Both the position numbers and the translations under genes were made by a program. The notes beneath the pieces were generated by a model. It did not search any database. It saw only the letters and a list, made by a program, of their open reading frames with translations, and was not told the origin of the DNA. A DNA stretch of 64,000 nucleotides from Sipunculus nudus (taxonomy: Eukaryota > Annelida > Sipuncula > Golfingiida > Sipunculidae), in contig CM049319.1 of NCBI GenBank assembly GCA_026874595.1, forward strand, positions 61,016,917 to 61,080,916. Reading direction: 5' to 3'. Positions 12,527 to 24,630 of the stretch are shown here, piece after piece (position 1 is the stretch's first letter; each line of letters begins with the position of its first letter).

Positions 12527-14613
12527 AGGACTGATTCTATACTGATATATACCATGTATGTTTCCAAATGCTCATCCCACTATGAGATAATACATTGTTA
12601 CTGCCTAAATTAGTATTTTATTCAAGAGATGAGCATTTCTGAACAGTTCATACAGTTGACATTCTGATAAAATCAACATTTACTATTCCTGTCTTACTAC
12701 ACAGATGAAAGTGTGATGTAAAATTCTTTGTTCAGATGATATTTTTGCACCATGCAGAAACAAAATTTTCATGAAAAGCTATTGCTCCCAAAAAAGAATA
12801 TCTGCCGATACTGGGACGGGTAAAAATGGCTGCCGTTGAAGATATATTTCTGTTGTAGAGGTTATTACAGGAAGCAGGAGGCCCGGGCCATGTTGCAGAA
12901 TGTCATTTAATGATTGAATCCAGTAAAACATGTACCTGCAGCCAAGGCAAACACCCGTCACAGACATAGCGCTGTTTCCTTCACCTGTCGACTACCTACT
13001 TAACTGGTTAAAACACACACACATTACCATTATCAATATTAAGTATCAACCAGAAAAGGATTTTTTTAGTTCCTGATAAACCATCTGTAAACAATGATTG
13101 CACTGCATCCATTATTAAAATCCTATATATAGCCTTGGATAGCTGGTGTTCTTGTTGATGTAAGGGGCCACATCAGTGTGTCCATCCTATCTAAACATGG
13201 GGAGACAGGTTCATTGTGTACCAAAGCACTGGACATAAAAGGTTATTTGTACAATAGTCTGTTGTTCTATGCAATGAGCGAGGTCCGATGTTGTACAATA
13301 ATAACAATGATTTGTTATGATACACTTCCTCTCAGATAAGTTTAAGGTTATGGCTACCAATACCCCTGATCCAGCTCATAACTGTATCTACTCGCTAACA
13401 TCATGTCCACAAGGCCTTTTTTTGTGTACATTTAACCTACCTAGTATGTGAATAGGTCCCTTTAAGCTGAGAAACATGGATCAGGGTGTCCCCATTAATC
13501 ATGCAACAAAAGATTATACATTGTCTATTTCCAACCTACAGATAATAATGATAATAAAAGCTCTTGCATGCAGACAGAATATCCTAACTTGGTCTGACTA
13601 GCACAGACTAAACCTAAATTTTGGTCATTCACTGCACTTATTAGCTGCAAAGTCTTGCAATGTAGGCTAGCACAGATATTAAATTGAAGCAATGAACTCT
13701 CAAAGGTCTTTTCTAAAATTGGTAATTTACTGAAATTTGTACCTGTCAATGGCTGTTCAAGCCTGTTTATCAAGTAATTTTCTGTTTGTTTTCTGGAGTT
13801 TGTTTCTCTAACTCATGGAGGATGTCATACTGAAACATATTCTCCATAAATGTATGAATTCACTGCTTGCTTGCAATTTAAAAAATTTTTGAATGATAAA
13901 AATACTCATTATTAACAGAAATTTGCAAAATCACTGATACCAGCATTAAAAGAGGTTACTTTTACTCAGATGGAAAATGAAAAACTGTAATGATTTTATA
14001 TATCGAATCCAGTGATATATCATGATATTCAATTTGATGAATGACATATTCATTTTGACGTATATCCCCTGACTTTAACAGTGGGTGGTATCAACGGTTA
14101 CACAGTGGATATACGTGTAGCACTCAGCTGTGTGTGCCAGGCTGGATGATCAGGAAATTTGTCCAGGCCTACAGGTAATTAGCTATTGATCCCCTCGCAA
14201 GGAACCAGAGAAGCCAAGCAGCAGGCAGCCGTGCTTCACCGCTGGGTAACATTATCGTAAGATCAAGTTCAATAACAATTTAGGAGTAAACAATATGGTT
14301 CACTTTCTGGTGTGCTACTTCCTGATTTATGAAGAAAAAATTTGATAATATTGACAAAAATGTTATGTAGGATTTGTTTAAACTTAAACTAGTACATGCT
14401 CAAAAGTCAAGGTCACTAGACTATTGCAAATAAGATTAAGCTAATCAAGAGCATCAAGGTCTTGTCAATCACTTCCTTAGAGCGGTTCCAAAGCTTCTAT
14501 AATGAGGAATGAGATTCGCAAGTTCGTAACTAATCAGGCAAGAGAGAATCGGTTCTGTAAATCTCTCTTGTTATTGGTTTCAGTATATTTTATATAAGAA
14601 TCAATCATGGTAA
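12527..14613. other. No gene seen
   Basis: Unique sequence. It holds a small inverted repeat pair, CCCTGATCCA at 13364-13373 and TGGATCAGGG at 13477-13486. It also holds a more complex block at about 14085-14260, with an 'acaggtaattagctattgatc' type string that contains homeodomain-like cores. No coding signal. Confidence 0.45.
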
Positions 14614-14844
14614 TCACCGTTACTGGTTCAGACAGTTCCACTCTTAATGAACCCACTTGAAGCAATGTCCTCACCCCAATCTGCAGCTGATATACAGTCA
14701 TACATGAACAATACAGCCAATTGGGTAACAGAGATTAATGAACTTTGGGAGGATGAAAAGGCAGTGACCCAAGAACAGTCTCTCAGGCATATTCATGGAA
14801 GTGTGCCACTTCCCATTAGACAGCAGTACTTGATACAAGTATAA
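14614..14844 (+). other. Short open frame with protein-like composition
   Basis: The frame is open from 14614 and has an ATG at 14647, giving 65 residues to the stop at 14842-14844. The composition is unlike that of the surrounding spurious frames: a mixed, acidic/polar protein with segments such as NWVTEINELWEDEKAVTQEQ and SLRHIHGSVPLPIRQQY. I do not recognise a family. A gt follows the codons near the end (acaagtataaagt), so a splice donor is conceivable. It could be a decayed exon or a fragment of a transposon gene next to the family 2 element that starts at 14963. It could also be chance. Confidence 0.15.
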
Positions 14845-14977
14845 AGTCAGGAAGACAGCATTAATTAAGGCTGGCACAATATATCAAATGGTGAATCTAT
14901 ACAAGAGGAACTGTACATTAATCGATGCAAGAATCTGCTAAAAATGCTAAGAATCAATGCATTTGACTCAAAATTTC

Positions 14978-15405
14978 TCGTATCGGAGATGTCACAGTAT
15001 CCCCAGAAAATTAAGGCTAACCCCCTACTAAAATATAATAATAATTTACTGACACTTGACAAGGCCCAGGCCACCAGGGTCAAGGTCACAAATGTTTGAA
15101 ATTGTCTGACACCTGGGTGGAGACAATTCACTAATAAATCGGAAGAAAAGAAAATCAGTCATTTAAAAATTATATAGGTTTAAGTAAACCTTCGTATCGG
15201 AGATGTCACAGTATCCCCAGAAAATTAAGGCTAACCCCCTACTAAAATATAATAATAATTTACTGACACTTGACAAGGCCCAGGCCACCAGGGTCAAGGT
15301 CACAAATGTTTGAAATTGTCTGACACCTGGGTGGAGACAATTCACTAATAAATCGGAAGAAAAGAAAATCAGTCATTTAAAAATTATATAGGTTTAAGTA
15401 AACCT
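14978..15405. repeat. Perfect 214-bp tandem duplication
   Basis: 14978-15191 and 15192-15405 are identical base for base as far as I can read, followed by a diverged partial third unit (15406-15465, ataaatcagaagaaaagaaa...). The duplicated segment includes the subterminal gtatccccag block of element 2c. Identity this high implies a very recent event, or an assembly artefact. Confidence 0.95.
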
Positions 15406-15905
15406 ATTTAATAAATCAGAAGAAAAGAAAAGCAGTCATTTAAAAGTTATAGATTTGAGTAAACCTATTCCATGTGCGTTTGTCGTGTGATGGGAGGATT
15501 TCATCCAGATCCCAGACTTTGTCCTGGTTTGATTACCCGGTAGCTGGTACACATGTGACATCATGGACTGAATTTTATCAACAACTCAGATCTAGTAATG
15601 CATGTTATTTTAATTCTCTGCTGAAAATTTGGGACTGACAGAGGCAGAAATACTGTGTTTTTACTGAGATCTAGAATTTTTAGTCACAGGGGATTTCCCA
15701 GTATGTGATGTCACTGCTGAGTTGACAGTGCTCATCTAGATGTGCAAATAGTTTTTGAGCAAATCACACAGTGGTAAATAGATAGAAAAATTGTTTTTTT
15801 CCTCCAGGAATTGGGCATATTTTATGTAAAATCTATAATAATATTTTTTTTCATAGGCAATTATGTTATATGATAATATAATGAGATTTGGAATATGTTT
15901 GCCTG

Positions 15906-16321
15906 ACCTAATAGGGTTCACAAAAACCCTACGTTTCTTCAGGTTTTACCTTGAAAACAAGGTCTAGGTCAGTTGTCTTGAAAAAATCCAAGATATTGGT
16001 GGAAATATTTTTTGTTTCAAATCTGATGGAAATCTATCCAATAATTCCAAAAATTAGGGGTAAACAAAACTACTATATATTTGAAGATTTGACCTTGAAG
16101 ACCAAACTCAAGTTCACCTCTCTTTAAACAAATCTGAAATATATGTGTGTCAAATTTGTAGGGAACAGATGCAGTACTTCAAAAGTTATAGGGTTAACAA
16201 AAATCCTATATATTCTCACATTTGACCTTGAATAACAAGGTCAAGGTCACTAGTTTTCAAACAATTTGGAAACAAATTCGAAGAAAAGAAGACAGGGTAC
16301 TTCAAAAGTTATAGTGTTAAC
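15906..16321. repeat. Internal array of element 2c, 120-145 bp units
   Basis: Units recur around 'gttaacaaaaatcctatatatt' and its variants (15912, 16057, 16191, 16311), followed by 'tttgaccttgaa' and 'aaggtcaaggtcac', and preceded by 'cttcaaaagttatag'. The last unit is broken by element A and continues at 18952 with aaaaaccctatatatc. Confidence 0.75.
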
Positions 16322-16322
16322 A

Positions 16323-18955
16323 ACAAGGGACCTATGGGTCACGACGCTCAGCTGTTATTTATGATAAAAAATATTATTTAGAAATGAGGCACATGCTGGT
16401 TTTGTGTGGTAATAAATATAAGCTGTATTATGAGTTGTTGTTGTTTAGCTTATGAATGATTTTGATAGTACCTTTGGAGACAGGGAAGAGGATTGATTTC
16501 ATTTATTTTATTAACAATTGGAGTACTATTGTCACACAGATTTTGACTTGGCCATATAACTTATAAGCAGAACATATAATATAAGAGTTTAACTATTTAT
16601 TAAAAAAAATTACAAATATTGTCCCAAATATAATTTTTATTAAAAATAATAAGAGAATCATATGATTTTTTAAAATGAAATATAACTGATATGATTATTA
16701 AAATAATATTAAAGAATATTTTCATGAATGCATTCATGAATACATTTTGAAAGTATTTGCACGAGTATTCATATACTTTCATTTTTACCTGAATTCCCAT
16801 TCTTTATGCAAGAAATTTTATAATGGAGTACATAATCATATTCGTATTTAAATACAATTACAAAGTATTCGCACCATGTCTGGTATTTATTCAATTTTCA
16901 CCAAACAATGATGTTGAGAATCCAGAATATACAAAATTCACACATTTAAATAATGATCAAAAGTACCTGGTTTTATGGCTTTTATTTATATTAAAAAATA
17001 ACTGTGAAATATTCATTTTGGACTAATTTCACATCAATGTACACACTAGACACAGTAGGAATCTAGATTAATATTATCAACTGCATCTTTGTCTATCATT
17101 AATTTCCTTCATATGATCCCTAATGATTAGTAATGAATAATATGATTTACTTCTTTTTCATTAAAATTGAACTGAAAAATGCCATAGGTGACTGCATGGT
17201 GTTATTTGGAATATGTGACATTCTACCCATCGATACAAGATTCTTATATCATCAGTAACTGCAAGTTAATTTCCTGTTATTATAAACTAACAAATTCCTT
17301 TTCTATTTTTCTTTAATTTGTTATTAAAAACCAATAAAAATTTATTAATTTGTTGTTTATTGTTATGTTGTTGGTTAAAACTACTAGATGAGTTGGGTTG
17401 GACACCTGGATCAACTGTGGCTGGCCATAAGCTGCCTGGATTCCTGTATGCCTCGCCTCAAGCGTGCATAATTTGATGAAAGGTCAACAAGGTCAACATA
17501 CAGGTGACTCAAGAGGGGCTGGAGAGAGCCAAAGTCTGACAGGGTCTCATAAAAAACATTAATAAAAGCTACAATTTTTGGCCAATTTCTTTCAGCTTTC
17601 TAAACTAAAAAGCTGAAATCCTTATGTGTGCATGATATGAAAATTATATCAACAGTGCTCACGGGAAACAAACGTGCCATGGTCACAGTTGGGCAAAATT
17701 TAAGGTACTTATTTTATATTTATACTAATAACTTATAAAATTTGAAAAATTCAGAACTAATTTTGGGTATTCAATTGAATCTTGATTAAATAATGTTACA
17801 TCCCTGACAAAAAAATCTCTAGCAATGCCCTTGTTAAGGGAGTAAATATATTTCTTGATTTTTTACAAAGTGCATTATGTTTGGGCCCATAACTTAAAAC
17901 AATTACGCAATACTGACATCATTCTGGGATGTGCATAGAGAATGAAAAATATGTATATTGTTTATGATTAAAGTCAGATAAGTTGTTTTGATATGAGGCA
18001 GTCTTGAAGTGTAACAATGAGTTTTTAATGGAAAAATGAAGTTTTTAATTAATATCTCGAAGGTATTAAGTCCTAGTGACCAAATTCTTGGCATGGTAGG
18101 GGATTTTGGAGACATCTAACTGTATGCTGAATTTAAGGAACTTAGAGCTGAAGCTGGGGAGCTGAGCTTTTGCAAACTGCATAACACTAGCTTGATGTAT
18201 ACAATATGTTACAAGGTGCTTGAAAACTTGATTAAAATCTACAGTTTTTGATCAACTGGTTTCAAATTTTTGGTGTTAACAGTTGAAATGCTGACAAAAA
18301 CATGCTGTGAAAATTAAATCCAAAGTACTTACAGGAAAAAAACGTGCCATGGTCAAAGTTGGGCAAAATTTAAGGTACCAATTTTTTATTTTTATTAATA
18401 TTTTAAAAAATTTAAAAGATTTTCATCTAATTTTGGGTATACAATTTAATTTTGATTAATTAAAGTTATATTACTGGAAAAAAAGGTCCACAGCTTTAAC
18501 ATTTTTTGTGTTAAGTGATCAAATATCTTTCCTTATTTTTTTCAAAATGCATTATGTTAGGGCCCAGAACTTTTTTGAATTAAATAATACAGACATAATT
18601 TCTGGCATGTACATAGGAACTATATAGAGGAATATTTATGGTAAATATGAGGAAAAACAGATGAGTGGTTTTGATATTAGGCAGTCCTAAAGTGTGAAAA
18701 TAGGTTTTTAATAAAAAATTGAGGTTTTTCCTTAATTTCTCAAAGGAACGAAGTTGCAAAGACCCAGTTTTCGGCTTGGTAGGAGATCTTGGGGACATCT
18801 AACATTATGCCGAATTTTGGATTCCTAGGTCTTACAGTTTCAAAACGTGCCACATCTACGGACGGACGGACGGACGGACGGACGGACAGACGGACGGACG
18901 ACGGACAATGGACCACGACTATAGCTCAGATGACTTATAGTCAGCTGAGCTAAAA
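16323..18955 (-). mobile_element. Family 1 Helentron-like element, copy A
   Basis: The left end is aacaaggg, then a small hairpin GACC-TATG-GGTC (16329-16340), then the subterminal repeat GCTCAGCTG (16346-16354). The right end is a strong hairpin at 18923-18951: arms AGCTCAG and CTGAGCT, then an A/G mismatch, then TGACT and AGTCA around the loop TAT. An (ACGG)n microsatellite lies just inside it. The interior contains two related segments about 670 bp apart (aacgtgccatggtca at 17671 and 18341). The short open frames inside are shared with copy B only because the two copies are about 90% alike by eye; none looks selected. Terminal structure, tandem core and microsatellite fit the Helentron-derived non-autonomous elements (HINE/DINE-1 type) of animals. 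Confidence 0.8.
18857..18905. repeat. (ACGG)n microsatellite
   Basis: About eleven ACGG/GACG units with one interruption (gacagacgg), next to the right-end hairpin of element A. The equivalent tract in copy B (22537-22560) is much shorter, so the tract varies between copies. Confidence 0.95.
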
Positions 18956-19795
18956 ACCCTATATATCATCAGCTTTATTTTTAGGTCAAGTTTTCAAACT
19001 CTTCATTTTGATTCTCAGAAAGATACAACTATCTACTTCAGAAACAATGTTTTTGATTGTTTTTCACCAAATATGGAAATATTCAAGGTCAAGGCCACTC
19101 ATAGTGAAGGTCATGACCCTAATTTGAATAGACCATCCTTTAACTCATATCCATTCATGTGTATAATATGAAAGAAAACTGTCCATCAGTTTTTAACTAA
19201 TAATGTCACAGTACTGTGATGAGGCAATGATGGGGTATTAAAAGGCTCAAACATAAGAAAAAGATAATAAGAGGTGCCACCAGTCTCCAGTTATAAGACA
19301 AAGCTATTCAAGATCTTCAGTCAACTTAATTTGTGGACCAATCATGCAATATTCCTTGTGATATTTAAGATTATGTTTGATTTTCACCAAAAATAAGACC
19401 TATTAAAGGTCAAGGTCACCCCTAGTCAGGTCATGAACCCATTTTAAATAGCCTCCTTCCTCTCACCCATATCTATGCACATGTCAAGTTTGGTCAAGAT
19501 CTGTGAAAATTTGTTCAAGTACTGCACAGACAAGCCTTATCTGCAGCTGTATCATGCTAAAAGCACAGTATTCCCAACTTTGTCTGGGGATACAATAACT
19601 GATATAAAGGTAAATATAACCTTCACAACATGGTTCAGTGAATTTAAGTGGACAATTTTATTTTCATCTACATCTGTATCACATGGAAAACAACATAGAT
19701 AAAAAGGGCCTGTCGAGATATTTTAAGGCGAATTAGAAGCAGGCAAAACAACTTCAGCAATGACTTATTGACTTTCCATTTTTTTTAAGGCACCC

Positions 19796-22700
19796 AATCA
19801 CCTATAAAGCATGTTGAGTTAGCATGAAAAAGAGCTTCTTCCCTTTCAAATAAATGTGCCTGCCAAAAGATTGCCCTGAAACCGTTTGCTTACTCCTGTA
19901 AACGAGTGTTAAAAACAGTGAACCGGGCGTGATCGCTGGTGTCAACATGAACGCAAGTGCGCTTGGCCGTGAGCTGCATGGAGCCACAACACGTACCAAT
20001 CAGGAGATGCCCTGACTGACTTTAAACAAGGGACCTATGGGTCACTGCGCTCAGCTGTTATATATGATAAAAAAATATGATTTAGAAATGAGGCACATGC
20101 TGGTTTTGTGTGGTAATAAGTATAAGCTGTATTATGAGTTGTTGTTGTTTAGCTAAAGTATGTCTCCTTTGGAGACAGAGAAGAAAATTGATTTCATTTA
20201 TTTTATTAACAAATGGAGTACTATTGTCACACAGATTTTGACTTGGCCATATAACTTATAAGCAGAACATATAATATAAGAGTTTAACTATTTATTAAAA
20301 ATAATTACAAATATTGTCCCAGATATAATTTTTATTTAAAATAATAAGAGAATCGTATGATTTTTAAAATGAAATATAACTGAAATGATTATTAAAATAA
20401 TATTAAAGAATATATTCATGAATGCATTCATGAATACATTTGGAAAGAATTTGCACTGGTATTCATATACTTTCATTTTTACCTGAACTCCCATTCTTTA
20501 TGCAAGAAATTTTATAATGGAGTATATATTCATATTCGTATTAAAATACAATTGCAAAGTATTCCCACCATGTCTGGTATTTATTCAGTTTTCACCAAAC
20601 AATGGTGTTGAGAATCCAGGATGTACAAAATTCACACATTTAAATAATGATCATAAGTACCTGGTTTTATGGTATTTATTTATATTAAAAAAAATAAATG
20701 TGATATATTCATTTTGGACTAATTTCACATCAATGTACACACTAGACACAGTAGGAATCTATTTGTCTATCATTAATTTCCTTCATATGTTCCCTAATGA
20801 TTAGTAATGAATAATATGATTTACTTTTTATTATTAAAATTGAACTGAAAAATGCCATAGGTGACTGCATGGTGTTATTTGGAATACGTGACATTCTATC
20901 CATCCATACAAGATTCTTACATCATCAGTAACTGCAAGTTAATTCCCTATTATTATAAACTAACAAATTCCTTTTCTATTTTTCTTTAATTTGTTATTAA
21001 AAACCAATAAAAATTGATTAAATTATTGTTTATTGTTATGATGTTGGTTAAAACCACTAGATGAGTTGGGCTGGACACCTGGATCAACTGTGGCTGGCCA
21101 TAAGCTGCCTGGCTGCACCAGTATATGCCTCGCCTCAAGCATGCATAATTTGCTGAAAGTTCAACAAGGTCAACATACAGGTGACTCAAGAGTGGCTGGA
21201 GAGAGCCAAGGTCTGACATGGTCTCATAAAAACATTAATAAAAGCTACAATTTTTGGCATATTTCTTTCAGCTTTCTAAACTAAAAAGCTGAAATCCTTA
21301 TGTGTGCATGAAATGAAAATTATATAAACAGAGCTCACATGAAACAAAAGTGAAATGGTCAAAGTTGGGCAAAATTTAAGGTACTAATTTTATATCTATA
21401 CTAATAACTTATAAAATTTTAAAAATTCAGAACTAATTTTGGGTATTCAATTGAATCTTGATTAAATAATGTTACATCCCTCACAAAAAAATCTCTAGCT
21501 TCAGCAAGCCCCTTGTTAAGGGAGTAAATATATTTCTTGATTTTTTACAAAGTGCATTATGTTTGGGCCCATAACTTAAAACAATACTGACATCATTTCT
21601 GGCATGTGCACAGAGAATGTATAGAAAAACATGTATATTATATATGATTAAAGTCAGATCAGTGGTTTTGATAATAGGCAGTATTGAAGTGTAACAATAG
21701 GTTTATAATTGAAAAATGAAGTTTTTCATTAATATCTCAAAGGTATTAAGTCCAAGTGACCAAATTCTTGGCATGACAGGGGATTTTGGAGACATCTAAT
21801 TGTATGCCAAATTTTACAAACTGAGAGCTTAAGTTGGGGAGCTGAGCTCTTGCAAACTGCATAACACTAGCCTGATGTAAACAATAACGTTACATGGTGC
21901 TTGAAAACTTGAATAAAATCTACAGTTTTTGACCAACTGGTTTCAAATTTTTGGTGTTAACAGACAAAATGCTAACAAAAACATGCTGAGAAAATTAAAT
22001 CCACAGTACTTACAGGAAAAAAACGTGCCATGGTCAAAGTTAGGCAAAATTTAAGGTACCAATTTTTTATTTTTGTTAATATTTTAAAAAATTTACAAGA
22101 TTTTGATCTAATTTTGGGTATACAATTTAATTTTGATTAATTAAAGTTATATTACTTGAAAAAAGTCCATAGTTTTAACAAGTTTTGTGTTAAGTGATCA
22201 AATATCTTTCCTGATTTTTTACAAAATGCATTATGTTCTGGCCCATAACTTTCTTAAATTATACAATACAGACATAATTTCAGGCATGTACATAGGAACT
22301 ATATAGAGGAATATTTATGGTAAATATGAGGAAAAACAGATGAGTGGTTTTGATATTAGGCAGCCCTGAAGTGTGAAAATAGGTTTTTAATAAAAAATTG
22401 AGGTTTTTCCTTAATTCCTCAAAGGAACAAAATCGCAAAGACCCAGTTTTTGGCTTAGTAGGAGATCTTGGGGACATCTAACACTATGCCGAATTTTGGA
22501 TTCCTAGGTCTTACGGTTTCAAAACGTGCCACATCTACGGACGGACGGACGGACGACGGACAATGGACCACGACTATAGCTCAGATAACTTATAGTCAGC
22601 TGAGCTAAAAATTTAATACATGTTCCCGCTGGCTTAAACACCGCATGTGGTGCCTCTTAATCGGACCTCTGTCCATGCGGCCTTCTTATGGTAAACATAC

Positions 22701-22856
22701 AATGTTTACCAACATGCAGAGCAATAACAAGATGTTAAACAGTCGTATGAGACAGTGTGCTGGAATGGTTTTGCTTGGAAACGTTTGTACAAGGCAAAAC
22801 AGAACTGATAGTGTAAAAGAATAGGAATAATATTGCTCCTGATTATGTCCCTTTAA
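19796..22856. repeat. Interspersed repeat family 5, copy 1, interrupted by element B
   Basis: The two parts, 19796-20024 and 22611-22856, align in order with the uninterrupted copy at 57694-58219. Shared blocks are aaagcatgttga, ttgccctgaaac, ggtgtcaacat, taatacatgtt, cactggct or cgctggct, cggacctctg or cagacctctg, tatggtaaac, ttaccaac, aatattgctcctga and the closing ctttaa. No coding capacity is evident. Element B sits between the two parts. Confidence 0.8.
20025..22610 (-). mobile_element. Family 1 Helentron-like element, copy B
   Basis: Collinear with copy A over its full length: left end aacaagggacctatgg, subterminal GCTCAGCTG (20049-20057), right hairpin 22578-22606 with arms AGCTCAG and CTGAGCT. 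It has the same two-segment interior (about 675 bp apart) and a short (ACGG)n tract at 22537-22560. It is inserted in repeat family 5. The pre-insertion site can be inferred from 57950, where the sequence runs on without the element. Non-coding. Confidence 0.8.
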
Positions 22857-24436
22857 TTACTGCTTCTCTTTAACCATGCCAGTGTTAGATACAGTATTTA
22901 AATATTTAATTTTACCAAAAAAATATATTATATTTCAGTTTTAATCCCAGGCTAATTGTAAATATCAGGATTTCCCAAGATAGCAAGTCCAAATTTGTGT
23001 ATTTTCTGTTTCCTCTGCTTTGGTACTGAGGAAATGATAAATCAAGAAATGTCAATAACTGCAATGAACCTTAATTTTAAATGTCAGAGCCACTGATACT
23101 TATATCGATCCTTTCACAACAATCAATGTACTGATATAACACACAAGTCCTAGCTAGTAATAGTGAAAGTAAGAAAAAGTATGAACATAAAGGCATAACA
23201 CCGAATCAACTTCTCCCCAGCCAAGAAGGCTAGAATGCCACAAGAGCTAAAAGGAGAAATTCCCTAAACACCGGAGGACCCTAGGGGTGAAATAACATCC
23301 TCTAATCAACAGAATGTCTTCCAAGGTTCCAATGAAGCCCAGTCATAACTGTGTGTAGACATTTCAGATGTAGCCTATAAACTGTCCAAGCACCATGATC
23401 AATATCTTTATGCCATCCAATCACCCGGCCTACAGCCACTCTCTGAATTTTAATGACAGGTCAAACAAGATCTGACAGTCCAGTGACTTCAATCAAAGAT
23501 AACCAAAAGAACGGAGGCAACTGCAGCAAGAAATGAGACTTACACGAACCATTCTGGGGGCCCGTCAAGCCATTACGTTGTCAATAAAGAAAACTATAAA
23601 GGAAACGATCACGCAGGAAAACCTTTTCTATATTCATCTTAATTTACCAAAAAAATCTTTCCTCAGCCTAGTGCAGATCCTAGTTCATTTTCAATATTAA
23701 CTTTTGATCCACAAACGAGAATTTTTACCAGATCTTCCCCATAAAATAACTTTTGAATATTTATCAATAGTTAAACAGGATAAAAAGCGGACAAAATCAT
23801 GAGCAATGGCAGAACTTATGATAATTTTATCATTAACCTATGCCAACTTGATAATAATTACAACACAGATGATGTTTCACGGAGCAATATCATTCCGAAA
23901 GCAACTGAGCCATCACTCTCAAAGAGCGGAATAAGTAGCCTCTTTACGACTGCTCCAGTCAAGAACAATTCTGCTGACTTGCATCAGAGGGGCACCGAAG
24001 CTTAAAAGGAAATTTGGCAGACACTCCAAATGCATTGTTCATTTATGCCAAAGATGAAAACTTAAGTCACTTTTTGGTTTGCTGTATGGCCTTAACCATC
24101 AAGCCCCTCAAAATAGATGATGGAAACAACCCCATTTGGACCGTGTCCAAGCCACTGAAACAGACAGACTAGTTAAGGGAGGACCGTCCCTGCTAACAGA
24201 ACCTGATATCCCATGATTCCACGTTCCTTGTAAAGCCAATCGTAATTGACCATTCCGCTCTTTGCAAGGAATAATTTAGATTTGTGGAAGTTATGACTCA
24301 AATTCTTATATTATTTATGATGTCAATTTTCTTAGAGGCTGCAGGTCTCTATTTTAAGCACACAATTGGACAATCCTGAATGCAACAAAACTTTCAAATA
24401 CCTTGATTCTTGTGGTTTCTTGTTCCATCCAATGCC
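22857..24436. other. No gene seen
   Basis: Unique sequence of mixed composition. Only short open frames occur (for example 23799-24005, plus), without recognisable motifs or repeats. Confidence 0.45.
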
Positions 24437-24630
24437 AACTAGACATTTCTTGGCACCGCAGGTGCCAGAGTATCCCCAGACATAGTAGGCCCCCCCTCCT
24501 ACAAGAACAGACCCCCATTTTTAGCAGCATATACTGACACTTGGCATATTTATTGTTTATTCCATCTAACAATCCACAATCTTGTTGAAGATGTTGGTCC
24601 TGTGACCTTGATCTTTTTAAAGATGTGTCC

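Larger units (their letters stand above)
14963..19595 (-). mobile_element. Family 2 Helentron-like element, copy 2c, interrupted by element A
   Basis: The left end is degraded but aligns with the better copies (atttctcgtatcgg...cacagtatccccag compared with atttcttggcaccg...cagagtatccccag). The right end is a hairpin at 19568-19593 whose arm GTCTGGGGATAC is the inverse of the left subterminal repeat. The interior differs from copies 2a and 2b: it has 120-145 bp units instead of 285-bp units. Sequence after element A (19080-19560) matches the right parts of 2a and 2b (aaggtcaaggtcac, gccaccagt, tctatgcacatgtcaagttt). Non-coding throughout. The strand is inferred from the hairpin and CTAG polarity. 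Confidence 0.75.

Noticed and set aside
14865-15345. Two frames sharing about 50 identical residues
   Set aside because: A by-product of the 214-bp tandem duplication.
16823-20804. Similar plus-strand frames at 16823-17026 and 20517-20804
   Set aside because: The same collinear part of elements A and B; AT-rich, with different lengths and stops, so not conserved as proteins.
17903-22477. Similar minus-strand frames at 17903-18115, 18580-18798 and 22280-22477 as a conserved small protein family
   Set aside because: They lie at equivalent positions of the repeated segments of elements A and B. Similarity follows from recent copying, and the differences do not favour silent changes as far as can be judged by eye.
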